The notes below the pieces were generated by a model, which saw nothing but the letters and a program-made list of their open reading frames with translations, ran no database searches and was not told where the DNA came from. DNA of 64,000 nt from Ruminococcus flavefaciens (GTDB taxonomy: Bacteria; Bacillota; Clostridia; Oscillospirales; Ruminococcaceae), in the NCBI GenBank assembly GCA_002371825.1, contig DFHF01000038.1, positions 1-64,000 on the forward strand, in the 5' to 3' direction. A program made the translations under genes and the position numbers. Positions 44,827 to 53,089 of this stretch are shown here, piece by piece; positions within the stretch are counted from its first letter, which is position 1, and every line of letters begins with the position of its first letter.

Positions 44827-45075
44827 TTACTTTTCATCATCGTCAGCAAGAAGATCATCTGCTGTGATAACATCTTTTTCACCGTCATGAAGTGCATTGA
44901 TCTCTGAAGCGTCAATAGAGGGCTCCTCATCGGTCTTTTTCTTGAAAACACGCTTTATCTTGCTCCAGAAGATACCGATAACAGTACCAAGAGCGATGAC
45001 TACACCTGCTCCTATCTGGATGATATAGCTTGTGGTTGCGGGGTCAATGTACATTGCTGCTGTTGAAGTAATCAT
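44827..45075 (-). CDS. Small single-span membrane protein
   Basis: 82 residues. A short outside segment MYIDPATTSYI is followed by a membrane span (about residues 17-38), a basic KIKRVFKKK stretch and an acidic cytoplasmic tail ending LLADDDEK. AAAGGAT precedes the ATG. No family was recognised beyond a general likeness to short proteins whose start reads YIDPATTSY. It lies between the LtaS-like gene and the YidC fusion gene, 21 bases before the latter, so it probably serves the same surface-polymer process, perhaps as a scaffold. Confidence 0.82.
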   Translation of the reverse strand: MITSTAAMYIDPATTSYIIQIGAGVVIALGTVIGIFWSKIKRVFKKKTDEEPSIDASEINALHDGEKDVITADDLLADDDEK

Positions 45076-45108
45076 ATGATCATATCCTTTCTTATTTCAG
45101 GGACCGGC

Positions 45109-45186
45109 CTAATCTTTTTCAGCCATCTTTTCCCAGTTTTTCATTTCCCTTGCGCTGCCCTTTACTTTCCAACGGGCATAAATGTT
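45109..45186 (-). pseudogene. Remnant of a second sulfatase-gene C-terminus
   Basis: Just after the LtaS-like gene, another frame reads 25 codons to a TAG (45109-45111), containing RWKVKGSAREMKNWEKMAEK. It aligns with the last residues of the intact upstream protein (LYKITGDARDFNNWEAQPE) at K-x-x-G-x-A-R-x-x-x-N-W-E. No start or ribosome site exists. It is best read as the leftover end of a duplicated, otherwise deleted gene. Confidence 0.6.
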
Positions 45187-45196
45187 TTACTTAAGC

Positions 45197-47038
45197 TTAC
45201 TCATGTTCCGGCTGAGCCTCCCAGTTATTGAAATCTCTGGCATCGCCGGTGATCTTATAGAGAGTTTTGTATACAGTCTTGCCGTATCCGGCGAACTTGA
45301 ATGTCTGGAGCCAGCGGTCCGGGTGGAGCTCATTCTCAGCAACATCGTTGAAGGAGATACCGAACTTCTCATGGTCGATGCCTGCATATTCAAGGATGCT
45401 GGCAGGGAAGAAATCCAGAGACTGCTCTGAATATCTGTCATATTTCAGCTGGCCGCTCTCAGCATTTGCAGGCTTTACAAGGAGAGCAGTAGTAATAGCA
45501 CTGTCCAGTCCTTCCTTGCCGTCCACTTCGATCTCGCTTGGAGCTCTTCCGTGGTCGCCGAGAACAACAATTGTGGAGTTATCATATATGCCCAGTTTTT
45601 TCATCTGGTCGAAGTAATAGAAGAGGATCTCAAAATCTCCTCTGGTAGTTACCCAACGGTCAAGGGGGATAGTGCTGTCATAGAGATCAGCCAGCTCCTG
45701 CTCGGAATCATGAGCACCGTTAAGGTGGATATATGAAAAAGTCTTGTTAGGTGAATCAGCGGTAAACTCATGACTGGTTATGTAGTCATAGTATTTGAGG
45801 TCGGATTCAAGTCCGACAGCCATAGGGAGCATATCGTCCATATCGCTCTTAGTTCTCACAAAGTCGGCGGAGAGATTTGCGCCGAATCCGTTGATGAACT
45901 CATTCTTCCACATATAGGGTGAAAGCTTTGAGAGTGAGAGCTGGGTCATTGCAGGGATTATACCCTTGCCGCCCAGATAATTGAACTCCACATCATCGGG
46001 GTCACAGTGGCTGATATTATCGCACTGATCCTCCAGCTGAGCAACGCTGCCATAGGTAGTCAGATTGTCGATCAGGAGGTTTACATCGTAGCCATTCTCC
46101 TTGAGGTTCTTGGGAACAGTATCACCGTCCCAGGCCTCACCCACATAATCTATCCAGTCATTTCCCTCATAGTGCTTATGAGTGAGCATCTGCGGGATAG
46201 AAGGGAAGGTATTTGTATTATGGGATACATTGTTCTGATAGAAGGTGAATCCGTCGAACTCATCCTTGACATCGGGATATTCCTTGATTACCCTGTCCAT
46301 CCAGAGGCTGTCCAGTCTGTCGACGAGAAATACCACTATATTTCCGTCCTTTGAGAGATCCATGGTCTGCTCATAGGAGAGATAGGATGTATACTGCTTC
46401 TTGTACTTGCTGAAATCAGCAGATGCAATGGAAGAGCCTGTACCGGCAAGCTGCATCAGGAATATGAGTCCGGATATATATGGTATGATCCTGCCCTTAC
46501 TGAAGGTAAAGAGCTTTGCATTTTTTGCGAACCATGATATGACTGTGAGTATCACCGGCAGGGCTGCAATACATATGAACAGCACCAGATTCAGTATGAC
46601 TGATTTATCATTATCCTTATAGCTTGAATTATCACCTGTCACTGCCGCCATTTTGCTGTTGAGCAGAAGTGACTGAGTATATCCTGCAAGCAGCAGTCCG
46701 AAGAGGGCACTTGACACAAGCTTGCATAGCTTCTCATGTATCATAAGGAGTATATTCAGCACCAGACACAGGTCTGCGGCAAATACCAGGGCAGTCAGCA
46801 GCATGGGCACTGCGACTCTGCCGAAGGTAACGACAAACTCCCTTTGATTTCCCAGGAAAATATCTATCGGTGAGAAGAAGAACAGCGTAAAGCTGAATGC
46901 AATGCTGAGGATAATTATCGGCAGCTCATTTTTCTTATTGAATCTTGAGAACCAGCTGTTCTTTTCCTTCTTTGCTGATTTTTTCTCCGCTTTGATATTT
47001 TTTTCTTCTGTTCCTTTATTTTTTTCTTTCTTTCCCAT
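45197..47038 (-). CDS. Membrane sulfatase-fold enzyme, LtaS-like
   Basis: 613 residues. A Lys/Glu-rich cytoplasmic start (1-37) precedes five membrane segments (about 40-60, 72-97, 105-127, 146-170 and 185-203). The extracytoplasmic alkaline phosphatase-superfamily domain has NIVVFLVDRLDS (metal Asp), SHNTNTFPSIPQM with candidate nucleophile Thr277, and VVLGDHG (metal Asp/His). This order of spans and domain is that of lipoteichoic-acid synthase and related phosphoglycerol transferases, although the family's usual GKT-S context is not seen. With the TagF-type fusion downstream it suggests a glycerol-phosphate-modified surface polymer. GAGGTG precedes the ATG. First gene of its operon. Confidence 0.85.
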   Translation of the reverse strand: MGKKEKNKGTEEKNIKAEKKSAKKEKNSWFSRFNKKNELPIIILSIAFSFTLFFFSPIDIFLGNQREFVVTFGRVAVPMLLTALVFAADLCLVLNILLMIHEKLCKLVSSALFGLLLAGYTQSLLLNSKMAAVTGDNSSYKDNDKSVILNLVLFICIAALPVILTVISWFAKNAKLFTFSKGRIIPYISGLIFLMQLAGTGSSIASADFSKYKKQYTSYLSYEQTMDLSKDGNIVVFLVDRLDSLWMDRVIKEYPDVKDEFDGFTFYQNNVSHNTNTFPSIPQMLTHKHYEGNDWIDYVGEAWDGDTVPKNLKENGYDVNLLIDNLTTYGSVAQLEDQCDNISHCDPDDVEFNYLGGKGIIPAMTQLSLSKLSPYMWKNEFINGFGANLSADFVRTKSDMDDMLPMAVGLESDLKYYDYITSHEFTADSPNKTFSYIHLNGAHDSEQELADLYDSTIPLDRWVTTRGDFEILFYYFDQMKKLGIYDNSTIVVLGDHGRAPSEIEVDGKEGLDSAITTALLVKPANAESGQLKYDRYSEQSLDFFPASILEYAGIDHEKFGISFNDVAENELHPDRWLQTFKFAGYGKTVYKTLYKITGDARDFNNWEAQPEHE

Positions 47039-47131
47039 AGTTCACCTCATAGCGGAAAGCCCTGTATATCGCATTTTCCAAGGCGAAAGAGCTGTCCGGA
47101 AAGTACAAAAATATATAATCATGCACCTTAC

Positions 47132-47160
47132 ATTGTACCACAGTGCAGCTTTAATGTCAA
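47132..47160 (-). promoter_or_regulatory. Promoter of the LtaS-like/YidC-fusion operon
   Basis: TTGACA (47155-47160) and TACAAT (47132-47137) are 17 bases apart on the minus strand, with an extended -10 TGG. Confidence 0.85.
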
Positions 47161-47217
47161 GGAAGCGCCGGAGAATCGGCATTTCAAACAAAATTGAAAG
47201 AATCACCAGATAAAAAA

Positions 47218-47250
47218 ACAGCAGAAACAGTATAGCCCTGCTTCTGCTGT
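47218..47250 (-). terminator. Terminator of the 47280-48806 gene
   Basis: On the minus strand ACAGCAGAAG...TTTCTGCTGT forms a long imperfect stem followed by TTTTTTTA. Confidence 0.85.
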
Positions 47251-47279
47251 CCGGCTGAACGGAGCCGGTGATCAACTTA

Positions 47280-48806
47280 TCATCTGTCTGTTATTTCATA
47301 CATATTATCCAGAAATGCCTTGACTGCTTCAGGTCCGATATAAATACTCGGGTTCGCATTATTTCCGTCCTCTGAAACGAAATAATCGTTCTTGAACTGG
47401 ATATATCCATCCTTTTTAAATCGGAACTCAAAGACATCAGAACCCAGGACCTTCACATAGACAGATCCGTAAACACTGTCATCTGCGCCATAAACCGGTT
47501 CCTGCTCAATAAGCACTACCGGAAGTTCCCGGTAGTGTTCAAGCATATCCACAAACTCTTCAATGCTGTTTCCGAACTTCATATCACCTGAAGACTGGGA
47601 ATAGATCCATTCCATTGCACCGCTGCGCCGCAGATTCGTATCGTCAATGAGATCACCTACAGTATCAGGAAGGTATTCATGATTTATAAAGTAGTAGAAG
47701 TCATCATAATCCGGATATTTTACAAGAAGAGCATAATCCTCAGATATATCCTTTGCCTTATATAACTCCACCGTACCACTCACTACACTGTCTGATACTT
47801 CGTCATAACCGCTCGCCTCATTGTCACCGATTTTCCGATCAACATCTTCCGGCTCCGCTGTATTATCATTCGGATAATACGAATAATAATCCGTCAGACT
47901 ATCATATTTGATCTGAGTAGTTGTTGTAGTACCTGAAAGATTCGTCATAGTTGAGGTCGTAAAATATACTCCGGTAGTAGTAGTGAGCGAACTGTAATCC
48001 GGCGGCCACAAAGGCGGAGAGCCTGTAGTCGTCGTAGTGTAAAACATTACCCCGGTCGTAGTAGTGTAATGGTACATTGCTGTAGTCGCCGTGGTGTAAT
48101 AGTGCTTTGCCGTAGTTGTCGTAGCGTAATGATTTGCAGTAGTTGTGGTGGTGTAGTAATGCTTTGCCGTAGTTGTGGTGGTATTATTGCTGTACCGCAC
48201 AGTAGTAGAGGTAGTGCCATGGTAGTAGGCAGTCCCCGAAGAAGCTGTTGTCCTTGTGGAAGTAGTACTCCTGGACGGAAGCACAGGTCCGGCTGCCATA
48301 GTCGTAGTGGTCCCGCCCTCATGTGCTCCGCCGACAGCTGTAGTAGTCGGTCTTTCAGGATAGACAGCTCCCGTTTCTTCCTCTGCCGCAGTTGTCACAA
48401 TTGAAACATTCCCCGAAGCATCCGTGAATGTGGTCTGTACAGAGGAAGTATCGCTCTCAGCTGACACTGCTGTGGAAACAGTAGTCACTATCGGCCTGCC
48501 ACCGGTATCAGAAACCGCAGTAGTAACGATAAGCTCTCCGGAGATATCTGTAGTATCGATAATATTCTCCGTAGATTCTGATATATCCTCCTCAGATATT
48601 ATATTTGACTGATCGTTTTCTCTTCCCGGAATGATCGATCTGAGCAGTTCGCTTTTCCATATATTCATTCCAACGAAAATAACGATAAAGCAGCTCATCA
48701 GAGCAGAGGCACTCTTTATCACAAGTGCTCTTTTGCGTTTTTTATCAGCAAGATATCTGTCTCTCATCTGAAAAACGCTCTCTGCAACTTCTTTATAATC
48801 TTTCAT
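47280..48806 (-). CDS. Membrane-anchored partner of an ECF sigma factor with Thr-rich outer domain
   Basis: 508 residues from the ATG at 48806, nine bases after GGAGG; it overlaps the sigma gene end. A 30-residue cytoplasmic start with a basic KKRKR leads to one membrane span (about 31-50). The outside region has a long Thr/Ser stretch (about 90-320) with repeated units such as KHYYTTTTTA, TANHYATTTTA and MYHYTTTTG, and a folded C-terminal domain (about 330-508) rich in Tyr, Asp and Glu. By position it would be the anti-sigma factor, although no zinc-binding anti-sigma motif is seen. The Tyr/His-spaced Thr repeats suggest a glycosylated wall-spanning sensor stalk. Confidence 0.8.
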   Translation of the reverse strand: MKDYKEVAESVFQMRDRYLADKKRKRALVIKSASALMSCFIVIFVGMNIWKSELLRSIIPGRENDQSNIISEEDISESTENIIDTTDISGELIVTTAVSDTGGRPIVTTVSTAVSAESDTSSVQTTFTDASGNVSIVTTAAEEETGAVYPERPTTTAVGGAHEGGTTTTMAAGPVLPSRSTTSTRTTASSGTAYYHGTTSTTVRYSNNTTTTTAKHYYTTTTTANHYATTTTAKHYYTTATTAMYHYTTTTGVMFYTTTTTGSPPLWPPDYSSLTTTTGVYFTTSTMTNLSGTTTTTQIKYDSLTDYYSYYPNDNTAEPEDVDRKIGDNEASGYDEVSDSVVSGTVELYKAKDISEDYALLVKYPDYDDFYYFINHEYLPDTVGDLIDDTNLRRSGAMEWIYSQSSGDMKFGNSIEEFVDMLEHYRELPVVLIEQEPVYGADDSVYGSVYVKVLGSDVFEFRFKKDGYIQFKNDYFVSEDGNNANPSIYIGPEAVKAFLDNMYEITDR

Positions 48807-49347
48807 ACTCAAATCCCTCCTTTTCCAGTTCGGATTTAAGCGACTGTTTGGCTCTATAGAGGATATTTTCTATCTGCCGCCTTGTCTTTTTCATTATTTG
48901 AGCAGTCTCCTCATTGCTGAAATTCTCAAAAAACGTAAGGCAGAGTGCCTGACGATAATCGGGATTCAGCTTCTCCATCGCATTATACAGGTGTTGTTTT
49001 TGTTCTTCAATAAGGTAATTCCGCTCTATATCCTCCTCATCTTTTATACCGTCAAGATCGTCGATGGGCTGGTCCGCATATTTAGTACGTTTTCTGAAAC
49101 TATCTGTTGCCGCATTCCTTCCTATAGCATAGAGCCATGTTTTGAAAAGGCTTTTACCGTTGAATTTAGGCTTTTTGGTAACGAGCTTGAAAAAAGTATA
49201 CTCCATAAGCTCTTCTGCCGCACCCATATTTCCGGTAATACTATTCAGATAAAGTATCAGGCCATCCTTGTAATCACGGATGATCTCCACAATACCGTTA
49301 TCATCTCCGTTGAGGAACTTACGATAGCAATCTGCTCCGTTATCCAT
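48793..49347 (-). CDS. ECF-type RNA polymerase sigma factor (pair 1)
   Basis: 184 residues from the ATG at 49347, preceded by GGGGGAGGG; a longer reading from 49410 has no ribosome site. Sigma region 2 includes AAEELMEYTFFKLVTK and FKTWLYAIGRNAATDSFRKR. Region 4 has LNPDYRQALCLTFFENFSNEETAQIM with a helix-turn-helix and RRQIENILYRAKQSLKSEL. It is coupled to the Thr-rich membrane protein gene by overlap, as with a sigma/anti-sigma pair responding to a surface signal. Confidence 0.92.
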   Translation of the reverse strand: MDNGADCYRKFLNGDDNGIVEIIRDYKDGLILYLNSITGNMGAAEELMEYTFFKLVTKKPKFNGKSLFKTWLYAIGRNAATDSFRKRTKYADQPIDDLDGIKDEEDIERNYLIEEQKQHLYNAMEKLNPDYRQALCLTFFENFSNEETAQIMKKTRRQIENILYRAKQSLKSELEKEGFEYERL

Positions 49348-49475
49348 TGGCCCTCCCCCTCTCAATATCGCTCCGCAAGCAGTTTCCGGAGCGAACGTAT
49401 TATCTGCCATTTCATTTATTTGACGTACAGAAGGGACAAAACTCTCACCCTGTCGTCAAAAAAACAGCAATTATG

Positions 49476-49504
49476 ATTATAGCAGAATCCGGAAATAAAA
49501 TCAA
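49476..49504 (-). promoter_or_regulatory. Promoter of sigma pair 1
   Basis: TTGATT and TATAAT are 17 bases apart on the minus strand. Between promoter and gene, TTTGACG and CGTCAAA form widely spaced 7-bp arms (about 49418-49461). Confidence 0.7.
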
Positions 49505-49655
49505 GCGTTGGTAAATGATTATTCTTATTAATTGTTTGTTCAGATAAAAATGGTAAAATAGTAACATTGATAGTGCAGAATTATGGTATCATTATGATGA
49601 GTAATTATAATATTATATATATAAGTAACAGATTATTCTGAATGGGGGTGGCGAA

Positions 49656-50822
49656 GTGAAAAGCGAAGCAATAACTACAAAAAAAGACATTATAAACGTC
49701 ATTGAAGATTTCGACCCCACAGTTCAAAGTAAAACATATAACGAAAAATTCAAGAGCTGGAGAAAAAGCAAAGATAATCCCTTCACCTTCCGATTCGAGA
49801 CCAACTCCAAGGAAAAGGTATTCAACGACAGCCGTGGATTTGAAAATAAATCCCTGCCGTCAGCCGAGCGCCGCACTATCATTGCCATAATGCACATTAT
49901 AGGCATTGCAATGCTTATGTACATAACAATAGATACTGTGCTGGGAACAGGCATAATCTACATCCTCGACTTTTTAGGCATCGATATCCACACCAGCCTC
50001 TTCAGCTCCGCAGTCTACGGCGGCGGCACTGAGATAGTTACAACTATGCTGGCAATATCCTGTCTCTCTCTTCTGGTCCCGATAGTGTACCTGCACAAAA
50101 AGCTGAAAATGCCGTTCAAGGTGGAATTCATGAGCACTGTAAATGATTCTGCGGAGATACTTTCAAGCATCGGCATGGCCATGGTAGTCTGTACGATAGT
50201 CTGCCTGCCATCGGCATATTCCAGCTCCACAAGAGATATATACAACTACTTCCGCACTATAGATACTGACATCTCGATCTGGGATCAGAAGGAATTCGTT
50301 ATCTATACCATATTTGAGATAGTCGTACTTTCCATACTTAACGAGATACTCCTCCGGGGAGGTATCTTCGGAGCACTCCGTCAGTTCGGCGACAGCTTTG
50401 CTATCACGGTAACAGCCGTTGTCTCAGCCCTTCTCACAAGAGATTTCTATGAGATGCCTGCGGCTATACTCATATCGATCGTTGCATCTGTGGGAATGCT
50501 CAGGAGCGGTACCATCATCACTGCTTTCTTCGTAAGGATAATCTACAAGATCTACCTTTTCACACTGATAATATTTGAAGTCGATACATCGTCAAATATG
50601 ATGATAAACAGGAACCTCTTCATGCTGATAGTTTTTATATCAGGAGTTGCGGTTGCAATGTCCATACAGGTTCTCGGCAAGAGAAAGCGCAAAAAGGTCT
50701 ATGCTCCCTACCAGTCCGAGAACCCGGCAATTTCCAGATTCGCCTTTGCCATGAGGCGTTCACTGTTTTTCTCCATTGCCGGTATATGCCTGCTTCAGGC
50801 TCTGATAGATGTGGTGCTGTAA
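49656..50822 (+). CDS. CPBP-like membrane protein with altered active site
   Basis: 388 residues from a GTG at 49656 preceded by GGGGGTG. A 75-residue cytoplasmic start is followed by eight or so membrane segments. The region LNEILLRGGIFGALRQFGD corresponds to the EExxxR motif of CPBP (Abi, CAAX-type) intramembrane proteases, but the first Glu is Asn, and the later His motifs (F-x-x-x-H, H-x-x-x-N) are not evident: TRDFYEMPAAIL stands where they would be. It is therefore probably not an active protease. tadA starts three bases after its stop, so the two are coupled. Confidence 0.8.
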   Translation: MKSEAITTKKDIINVIEDFDPTVQSKTYNEKFKSWRKSKDNPFTFRFETNSKEKVFNDSRGFENKSLPSAERRTIIAIMHIIGIAMLMYITIDTVLGTGIIYILDFLGIDIHTSLFSSAVYGGGTEIVTTMLAISCLSLLVPIVYLHKKLKMPFKVEFMSTVNDSAEILSSIGMAMVVCTIVCLPSAYSSSTRDIYNYFRTIDTDISIWDQKEFVIYTIFEIVVLSILNEILLRGGIFGALRQFGDSFAITVTAVVSALLTRDFYEMPAAILISIVASVGMLRSGTIITAFFVRIIYKIYLFTLIIFEVDTSSNMMINRNLFMLIVFISGVAVAMSIQVLGKRKRKKVYAPYQSENPAISRFAFAMRRSLFFSIAGICLLQALIDVVL

Positions 50823-50825
50823 GCT

Positions 50826-51332
50826 ATGGAAAGATACATGAAACGTGCCCTTGAGCTTGCCGGAGAAGCCTTTCGTGAGGGCGAAGTCCCGGTAGGCGCA
50901 GTTGTAGTAAAAAAAAGCACCGGAGAGATAGTCGGTGAAGGAAGAAATATGCGTGAGGGAGCTAAAAATGCCCTTGCCCATGCGGAGCTCATTGCTATAG
51001 ACTCAGCCTGCCGCAAGCTTGGGGGATGGAGGCTGCCCGACTGTGCTATATATGTCACTCTCGAACCCTGCCCCATGTGCTGCGGAGCAATCATAAATGC
51101 CCGTATCGATGATGTGATCTTCGGAGCATATGACCTGAAAAGCGGCTCTGCGGTGTCAGTGCAGAAGATGTTCTCGCTGCCCTATAATTACCGTCCGGAA
51201 GTGACCGGCGGAGTTATGGAGGAAGAATGTGCGGAGATGCTCTCGGATTTTTTCAGGCAGCTCAGAGAAAAGAAAAAGCAGGTCCGGAATAACCTGCCAG
51301 ATGATAAAGAACTGCGGCTCACAGAGGAATAG
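50826..51332 (+). CDS. tadA: tRNA-specific adenosine deaminase
   Basis: 168 residues. The zinc-dependent deaminase motifs are HAELIAID (His and catalytic Glu) and PCPMCCGAI (two Cys). The start MERYMKRALELAGEAFREGE and GAYDLKSGSAVSV are typical of TadA, which converts A34 to inosine in tRNA-Arg(ACG). The basic C-terminal tail RQLREKKKQVRNN is longer than in Escherichia coli. Translation probably depends on the preceding gene, three bases upstream. Confidence 0.95.
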   Translation: MERYMKRALELAGEAFREGEVPVGAVVVKKSTGEIVGEGRNMREGAKNALAHAELIAIDSACRKLGGWRLPDCAIYVTLEPCPMCCGAIINARIDDVIFGAYDLKSGSAVSVQKMFSLPYNYRPEVTGGVMEEECAEMLSDFFRQLREKKKQVRNNLPDDKELRLTEE

Positions 51333-51368
51333 CTCCTGATGTGTGCCGCAGGTATTTTATATAAACAA

Positions 51369-51395
51369 AAAAGTCATGCATTTCGCATGACTTTT
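51369..51395. terminator. Terminator between tadA and tRNA-Leu
   Basis: An 11-bp perfect stem (AAAAGTCATGC/GCATGACTTTT) with a 5-base loop and A/T runs serves both the plus-strand tadA and the minus-strand tRNA. Confidence 0.9.
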
Positions 51396-51396
51396 C

Positions 51397-51481
51397 TGGT
51401 GCGAGTAATGGGACTTGAACCCATACGTCTCTCGACACACGCCCCTCAAACGTGCCTGTCTGCCTATTCCAGCACACTCGC
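51397..51481 (-). tRNA. tRNA-Leu(GAG)
   Basis: On the minus strand a full tRNA of 85 bases including an encoded CCA (51397-51399). The acceptor GCGAGTG pairs with TACTCGC. D arm CTG/CAG. Anticodon stem CACGT/GCGTG with loop TTGAGGG, anticodon GAG. A long class II variable arm is present. T arm ATGGG-TTCAAGT-CCCAT. The long variable arm and alignment to Leu tRNAs support Leu. Confidence 0.96.
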
Positions 51482-51509
51482 ATCTGTCAGTTTTCCTGAC
51501 TGCTTTAAT

Positions 51510-51538
51510 ATTATATCAGATTATTTCTCATTTGTCAA
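51510..51538 (-). promoter_or_regulatory. Consensus promoter of tRNA-Leu
   Basis: Perfect TTGACA (51533-51538), 17-base spacer and perfect TATAAT (51510-51515) on the minus strand, 28 bases before the tRNA. Confidence 0.93.
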
Positions 51539-51559
51539 GCACTTTTTGAAAAAAATTTT

Positions 51560-51597
51560 CAGAAGCTTCGTTTTCAGGCGAAGCTTCTGTTTTTTTC
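51560..51597. terminator. Terminator overlapping the end of the diguanylate cyclase gene
   Basis: An 11-bp perfect stem (CAGAAGCTTCG/CGAAGCTTCTG) with an 8-base loop includes the stop codon of the minus-strand gene; T-rich sequence follows on both strands. Confidence 0.88.
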
Positions 51598-52725
51598 CAC
51601 AGAGCGGCAATGCTTTTCACGCTTTTCTGCATACATATTCTCGTCCATATCGATAAGAAAATCATCAGCCGTTATCTGGGGACTGAACATACTCCAGCCT
51701 ATAGAAAATGATAGCTGATACATCCTGCTGTCAGAGTCATTGAACTCCTTCAGCTTTTTTCTTATGTTGGCTTCGGCAGCTTTTATAACCTCCTGGTCAG
51801 CAGTACGCATTATCACCACAAACTCATCTCCGGCATAGCGAATAGTCACCGAATTTGAGGGTACTGCCGATTTGATTATCCTTGCTGCATCAGATAGAGC
51901 TATGTCCCCCACTGAATGTCCGAAGCGGTCATTGATATTCTTGAAAAAATCAAGATCTATCATAAGTCCGCCTGCCGGAGAGGCCTTACGGCTCACATCC
52001 CTCAGGAAATGATCAAGATAATTCCTGTTATAGAGCTTTGTCAGCGGATCGATATATGAGAGTTCATTCTGCATACTCATATGGATACCCACAAGTCCCA
52101 GGGCAACTGATGTCCACGCCAGGGAAATGCCGTAAACAAGCATTTGTGCTGTGGCACCGCAGGCTATCGGCGTAAGGAACATCCATATGGGGAAAAAGCG
52201 TATCTTCCCATATTTTATCCTGTACCTTATCCTGAGTATGAGCGAATAGACCATATAGAACAGCGTAATAAGATAGAAAAGATATCCCGCCGGTTCACGG
52301 ATATAGTAGTTTTCGTCATCGATTACGAAAAGAAATCCGCTGTGAACATTAAGCAGCAATGCAGCTGCAGCTAAGGCTACAGGCAGTGCAAGGAAGGGAT
52401 AATACTTTTTAATTCGCTCTTTTTCGCCGTAAAATCTCAGATCCACATATATGCACCAAATAAAAGAAACCACTGCATTGGCAAAATACAGCCAGCTGTT
52501 TCCAAGCCAGGCAAGTAATCTGTCTCCTGTGAATCTTTTTCCGTCGATCACAAATGTCAGCATTTCTATAATACAAGAGGCTCCGGTCATTATTATCATA
52601 TGAGTGAATAGTTTGTCGCTAAGCTGGCGGCGCTGCCTTACAAGATAACTGCTCAACAGAAGAACGATCAGCATCGCCGCACCTATACAATTTGTAATTA
52701 TAATAGATTGCAGGTTCATACACAT
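51574..52725 (-). CDS. Membrane diguanylate cyclase (GGDEF domain)
   Basis: 383 residues. The N-terminal 200 residues hold about seven membrane segments. The GGDEF domain (about 215-378) has YIDPLTKLYNRNYLDHFL, MIDLDFFKNINDRFGHSVGD (split motif) and the signature RYAGDEFVV, that is AGDEF. The first Gly to Ala change is found in active cyclases. It should make cyclic di-GMP in response to a membrane signal. No I-site RxxD is obvious just before the signature. It is a single gene with its own promoter. Confidence 0.92.
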   Translation of the reverse strand: MCMNLQSIIITNCIGAAMLIVLLLSSYLVRQRRQLSDKLFTHMIIMTGASCIIEMLTFVIDGKRFTGDRLLAWLGNSWLYFANAVVSFIWCIYVDLRFYGEKERIKKYYPFLALPVALAAAALLLNVHSGFLFVIDDENYYIREPAGYLFYLITLFYMVYSLILRIRYRIKYGKIRFFPIWMFLTPIACGATAQMLVYGISLAWTSVALGLVGIHMSMQNELSYIDPLTKLYNRNYLDHFLRDVSRKASPAGGLMIDLDFFKNINDRFGHSVGDIALSDAARIIKSAVPSNSVTIRYAGDEFVVIMRTADQEVIKAAEANIRKKLKEFNDSDSRMYQLSFSIGWSMFSPQITADDFLIDMDENMYAEKREKHCRSVEKNRSFA

Positions 52726-52748
52726 TCCTCCGGAATCTTCATATACTG

Positions 52749-52777
52749 ATTATAACATATCGTCCAGAAGAATTCAA
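52749..52777 (-). promoter_or_regulatory. Promoter of the diguanylate cyclase
   Basis: TTGAAT (52772-52777) and TATAAT (52749-52754), 17 bases apart, with an extended -10 TG. Confidence 0.78.
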
Positions 52778-52964
52778 GACTGGTATATTAATTTTTACAA
52801 TTTCAACATATTTTTCTCAGGCTTCTGATCCTACTCGGAGAGATAATATTATATTATCTGAATATTTCACTCGATAATTTACCATTAGTATAACAATAAC
52901 ATTCCCGACCTCAATGCCTGCCACACCCTTATCCTGAATTTTCAGCATATGGCCCTCATTATAA

Positions 52965-52993
52965 AAATGAGCGCCCTGTTTTTTTCAGGGCGC
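52965..52993 (-). terminator. Terminator of sigma pair 2 operon
   Basis: GCGCCCTG and CAGGGCGC form an 8-bp stem with a 7-base loop; on the minus strand TCATTTTTAT follows. Confidence 0.65.
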
Positions 52994-53089
52994 CCTATAA
53001 GGAAAAAATTTAATTGGCATTTTAGGTATATGAGTTTGTGAAAGACTGATATACAGTCTCTGAACAAACATAATCAATGGTGAAATCGG

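Larger units (their letters stand above)
52726..53089. other. Intergenic region between diguanylate cyclase and sigma pair 2 partner
   Basis: No gene is visible. It holds the cyclase promoter (52749-52777) and a terminator-like hairpin (52971-52993) that ends the minus-strand gene at 53090. The AT-rich part between (52780-52960) shows nothing further. Confidence 0.6.
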
